From positions 22,014,711-22,078,710 of the forward strand of contig NC_088645.1 of assembly GCF_964019385.1 (NCBI RefSeq): DNA of 64,000 nt, read 5' to 3'. Every line of letters begins with the position of its first letter. Position 1 is the first letter of the stretch. This stretch comes from Sycon ciliatum (taxonomy: Eukaryota > Porifera > Calcarea > Leucosolenida > Sycettidae). Both the position numbers and the translations under genes were made by a program. Under the pieces are notes generated by a model that was not told where the DNA came from, ran no database searches, and saw only the letters and a program-made list of their open reading frames with translations. Below, piece after piece: positions 54,316 to 64,000 of the stretch.

Positions 54316-54498
54316 CAGGGGCGTCGGAAGATATTCGACATGGGTGCGGCCGTATGAGTAGGCGGGGTCCCCCCCCCCAGGAAATTCTAGGAAAATTTGG
54401 CCCAAATAGCCCAAATTTCATTGCTTCAAAAGTCACGCTGAGATGAAATTATTGGTGTGGCTTTGGCCGGACCTACTGCACCGGTTCCGACGCCCCTG
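54316..54498. mobile_element. MITE with AGGGGCGTCGGAA ends
   Basis: AGGGGCGTCGGAAGATATTC on the left; on the right (inverted) AGGGGCGTCGGAACCGGTGC. About 183 bp. CTATT occurs near both borders but the duplication is not clean. Confidence 0.65.
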
Positions 54499-55816
54499 CT
54501 ATTATGTGCAACTCCAGTCGAGGCTGAACCGACCCCGACTGCATTCGAGATCTCGGACATGCACGCAAAACGCACAGAAAACTAGCCCAAGCGTCATAAT
54601 GCTAATGTCATAATGCTATGACCCGGCTAACGGGGCAAACCTACCAAGGAGTGTGTGTAGTTACCGTGGGCCTCCCCTGGTATTCACTATCACAGCCTCC
54701 CGTACACTCACTTGCCGTTTGTCTGTTCAAGCACTGCACATGCACAGACAAACTTTGGATATCTCGCACACACCGTATGTATACATGACTTATGCTGTAA
54801 ACCGGTAACCAACGATTGCCTCCGGATGGCGAGGATCTGGATAAAAGAGGACCGGATAAGCGAGGTCTGACCGTACGATTCAAATTCCAACGATAAAGTC
54901 AATAGAAACATGTTCAATATAGTTCCAAGTAGGGAAATCGGTTGGCGGAGTCCATCTAATAAAAGCGTACAGATATGACGTTTGGAGCGAAACGCCGCGA
55001 TAGAAATTTTATATAATACCATGCAATTGAATAATAAAAATGAGTCTCTAATAAAGCTGCGGCAGCACTTCTTGGGTAAGCGCCAAAAACCAAACAGCAA
55101 GCAAGATAGACACAGCAAGCAGATCAAGAGCCCGGGGGCTTTTGACCCGAGGAGCGGGAGGGGTGAGACGAGGGGTAGGGGGGGGGGGGGTATATCGGAC
55201 CAGCCTTTACAAAGTGGACAAACGAGTAACAGGGCGTGCGTGCGGCGACAGGTTGGCGTGGACTTGTTTCACCTAGGGAGTAGACAGAATAGCAGGCTAA
55301 GCAGTATGTACATATCAAGTGAGTAGACAGCATAGCAGGCTAAGCAGTACGATTGTACATATCAAGTAGCAGCAGGTAGCAGCAGGACACACGGAAAAGG
55401 ATGAAAATAGATGGTGCTGCTAACAAACGCTCGACAGCGGCCAAATTTGTACAGTAAGGAAATGGATGCATCCTCTACATGGCAATAGGAAGGCTAGAAT
55501 ACAAGAGAGGGAGAGGCGTTGGTTTCGGTGAAGACGGTTATTTGTATGTACATGTACATTGGTATCATGTCTAACATCGGATGTGGCGCAAGCGAAGGCT
55601 AGGCTGACGCCGATGCCAACGCGAAAGGGCTGATGAGGATGATGATGAGGATGTACATTGAAGTGTGGACGTGACTGTTAGAATGAGTTAGATGGGCCTC
55701 ACGGCGCGTGACATTTATACAGTACTAATAATCGCTGCTTTGAACAGCGACAGCATCTTACAGGCAAGAAAAGAAAAGCTGATGATTAGAACTAAGCAGC
55801 ACGTCGGAAGCGTGCA

Positions 55817-55821
<5 letters not shown>

Positions 55822-55892
<71 letters not shown>
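55822..55892. repeat. (CA)n(CG)n microsatellite
   Basis: CA run passing into CGCGCGCG; a Z-DNA-prone alternating tract. Confidence 0.9.
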
Positions 55893-56560
55893 AGTCAGCA
55901 CAGCTGGCCAATAGTGTTTTGTTAGAAGCGAAAGGTTAGGCGAGACAGAATTCAGGCGTGCTCGGGACCAGCGTGTCAAGTTCACACCGCCGCACTTTGA
56001 TGAAACACTCAAACAAAGACGGCGAATGGCTCAGGGCAGAGCCGGGGACCTGCTCTGTTTGCGGCCATGTCGCCGCGACAAGCTCTCACGTGGAGTCAGG
56101 GCATGGACTTCAAGTGGCCGGCTCACCAACAAGAGCCTGACCGGCTGAGCGTCAAACATACTTGCCTTGCCTTACAAATAAGGTCCGCTGAGGCAGCTCG
56201 ATGCAGAGTGCTCGATGCAGAGTGCTCGATGCACAAACTTTACTTGCGTTATGTATCAACGCACGGGCGTGCCCTGGTGCCTTACACGGGCGGCACATAT
56301 CAACAAATCTACACGGAGCTTGGCGGCTAAGCTAGGAGTCAGTGGCCGCCACCACCGCGGCCATTTAGCCATTTCGCCATGCTACATATTTCACGTTTGT
56401 ACACTGTCGCCAGGTAGCACATTGCAACAATAGCTTACACGGTAACAATCGTTCGCAAAAGGAAAGGTCAAACGGCAGAGCTCAAGTCCTCTACTCCGTA
56501 CTCGATCGGCGAACGCAACGCAACGAACACAGCAGCGAACTTGCGTGCCTGCTTGCACGT

Positions 56561-57605
56561 TGCTCCACCACCGACAGTAACAGCAGCTGCAACAATATTA
56601 CTTGAGGACATGAACTTGTACATCGTACGTCGCTCCACCATCGACAGGAACAGCAGGTGCAACAATATTACTTGAGGACATGAACTTGTACATCGTACGT
56701 CGCTCCACCATCGACAGGAACAGCAGGTGCAACAATATTACTTGAGGACATGAACGTGTACATCGTACGTCGCTCCACCATCGACAGGAACAGCAGGTGC
56801 AACAATATTACTTGAGGACATGAACTTGTACATCGTACGTCGCTCCACCATCGACAGGAACAGCAGGTGCAACAATATTACTTGAGGACATGAACTTGTA
56901 CCTTGCACGTTGCTCCACCATCGACAGGAACAGCAGGTGCAACAATATTACTTGAGGACATGAACTTGTACCTTGCACGTTGCTCCACCATCGACAGGAA
57001 CAGCAGGTGCAACAATATTACTTGAGGACATGAACTTGTACCTTGCACGTTGCTCCACCATCGACAGGAACAGCAGGTGCAACAATATTACTTGACGACA
57101 TGAACTTGTACCTTGCACGTTGTTCCACCATCGACAGGAACAGCAGGTGCAACAATATTACTTGAGGACATGAACTTGTACATCGTACGTCGCTCCACCA
57201 TCGACAGGAACAGCAGGTGCAACAATATTACTTGAGGACATGAACTTGTACATCGTACGTCGCTCCACCATCGACAGGAACAGCAGGTGCAACAATATTA
57301 CTTGAGGACATGAACTTGTACATCGTACGTCGCTCCACCATCGACAGGAACAGCAGGTGCAACAATATTACTTGAGGACATGAACTTGTACATCGTACGT
57401 CGCTCCACCATCGACAGGAACAGCAGGTGCAACAATATTACTTGACGACATGAACTTGTACATCGTACGTCACTCCACCATCGACAGGAACAGCAGGTGC
57501 AACAATATTACTTGACGACATGAACTTGTACCTTGCACGTTGTTCCACCATCGACAGGAACAGCAGCTGCAACAATATTACTACTTGAGGACATAAACTT
57601 GTACG
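56561..57605. repeat. 70-bp minisatellite, about 15 copies
   Basis: The unit is CTCCACCATCGACAGGAACA + GCAGGTGCAACAATATTACT + TGAGGACATGAACTTGTA plus a 12-14 bp linker. Linker type is CATCGTACGTCG or CCTTGCACGTTG, in blocks (one of the second type, four of the first, four of the second, five of the first, one of the second). It ends about 60 bp from the stop codon of the downstream-overlapping minus-strand gene, and that gap holds a decayed unit. Confidence 0.92.
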
Positions 57606-57662
57606 TAGCGTCACCATCGTCAGTACCGGTGGCGCCAGCTGCAACACTACTACATCAGGACA

Positions 57663-62969
<5,307 letters not shown>

Positions 62970-63451
62970 CTGGGAGAATACACACCTGAACAACAATGCA
63001 CAGGAAAAGAGAGAGAGAGAGAGGGGAAAAAACCCACAAGTACTGTAAGATCAGATTTTTTAACGTCAAGTGAAAATACGATACAGCATTTGTTGTGTAT
63101 AGTGTTTGTCGCCGTATCGTCCCTCTCCGTATTGTCTCTCTCATCTATTAAGTATTATACGCATGCCCATTGTAAATAAATCAGTCTTTGTCTTGTCCCG
63201 CAATGGACTCGTGTGTGGCTGCAGGCAAACACAACAGTATTCTTTGCGTGTCAGCTGAAGCGAATCCATCCTTTCACCTATTATACTCCTCTTTCCCCGC
63301 TCATTTCCCTCCCACGTATAGCAATAGGCAAACACACAAGCACTGTACAGTCAACCTTGTGAATAACGGCCTTCGATCGTGCCGCTATTGGTGACTTGTC
63401 GCTACTCGTGAGGTTGACATGGTCACTGACACGGTCACTGGGTCTGGAGAT

Positions 63452-64000
63452 TGTGTCGGTATTCATGAGTTGTTGTTATACCCGGGGTCGGTATTCACAA
63501 GTTGTTGTTATACCCGGGCGTGTTATACCCGGGGTCGGTATTCATGAGTTGTTGTTATACCCGGGGTCGGTATTCATGAGTTGTTGTTATACCCGGGGTC
63601 GGTATTCATGAGTTGTTGTTATACCCGGGGTCGGTATTCATGAGTTGTTGTTATACCCGGGGTCGGTATTCATGAGTTGTTGTTATACCCGGGGTCGGTA
63701 TTCACAAGTTGTTGTTATACCCGGGGTCGGTATTCACAAGTTGTTGTTATACCCGGGGTCGGTATTCACAAGTTGTTGTTATACCCGGGGTCGGTATTCA
63801 CAAGTTGTTGTTATACCCGGGGTCGGTATTCACAAGTTGTTGTTATACCCGGGGTCGGTATTCACAAGTTGTTGTTATACCCGGGGTCGGTATTCACAAG
63901 TTGTTGTTATACCCGGGGTCGGTATTCATGAGTTGTTGTTATACCCGGGGTCGGTATTCACGAGTTGTTGTTATACCCGGGGTCGGTATTCACAAGTTGT
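63452..64000. repeat. 33-bp minisatellite reaching the window edge
   Basis: The unit GGGGTCGGTATTCACAAGTT + GTTGTTATACCCG is repeated about 16 times, with CACAAG, CATGAG and CACGAG variants. The start of the array lies about 100 bp inside a MITE-like end (CAGTCAACCTTGTGAATAAC at 63348, preceded by TA). Unit length is divisible by three, so frames stay open on the plus strand. Confidence 0.92.

Larger units (their letters stand above)
53720..56560. other. Gene-free region between gene C and the 70-bp minisatellite
   Basis: No gene supported on either strand. It contains G/C runs (54184-54193, 54370-54379, 55178-55190), a MITE at 54316-54498, a partial Tigger-like end near 54830-54875, a CA microsatellite, and a doubled segment GAGTAGACAGNATAGCAGGC + TAAGCAGTA near 55278 and 55320. 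Confidence 0.55.

Noticed and set aside
56561-57605. Regular repeats that could be mistaken for a CRISPR array
   Set aside because: Units are 70 bp and adjacent copies are similar along their whole length; there are no unique spacers and no cas genes. The same holds for the 33-bp array at 63452-64000.

Overview
The window is nuclear DNA from an animal, not a bacterium or phage. Genes are split by introns with GT..AG borders and matching phases. Single-exon genes are scattered among them, and intergenic DNA and introns are full of non-LTR retrotransposons, non-autonomous DNA transposons (MITEs), microsatellites and minisatellites. The gene content (a TKL-like kinase fused to a coiled coil and a beta-propeller, secreted Apple/beta-helix proteins, a PKD-type membrane protein, a HisD/HpsN-family dehydrogenase) suggests an early-branching marine invertebrate. 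A sponge is my best guess, but this is inference and no marker gene settles it.

Layout. 1-3 kb: remains of a DDE transposase and the 3' end of a LINE with a (CAA)n tail. 3.1-10.6 kb: copy 1 of a segmental duplication carrying a two-exon kinase/coiled-coil/propeller gene and a small single-exon membrane-protein gene. 10.6-18.3 kb: spacer with LINE debris, MITEs and a frameshifted cysteine-rich gene. 18.3-31.2 kb: copy 2 of the duplication, swollen by insertions: a 435-bp MITE, an 861-bp foldback MITE, a solo LTR, a three-deep nest of MITEs and a LINE with an intact reverse-transcriptase frame. Copy 1 preserves the empty sites for most of these. 32-53.7 kb: three paralogous secreted beta-helix genes A (-), B (+) and C (-), each with three exons, identical intron phases and an identical 342-bp last exon. 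Between A and B lies a single-exon zinc-dependent dehydrogenase of the HisD/HpsN family with every metal and catalytic residue kept. 53.7-57.6 kb: gene-poor, ending in a 70-bp minisatellite. 57.7-63 kb: the 3' half of a single-pass membrane protein with PKD-like ectodomain (- strand, 5' part beyond the right edge), with TTAA-flanked MITEs in two introns. 63.3-64 kb: a 33-bp minisatellite that appears to have grown inside a MITE.

How the genes relate. The kinase fusions are probably cytosolic signalling proteins in a recently duplicated pair that still exchanges sequence. The beta-helix proteins carry signal peptides and an Apple-like module and are probably secreted carbohydrate-binding or carbohydrate-active proteins. 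The dehydrogenase sits among them, but a shared pathway is only a hypothesis. No CRISPR array, tRNA, rRNA or prokaryotic operon was found. All exon borders were assigned by eye from splice signals, phase and paralog comparison.
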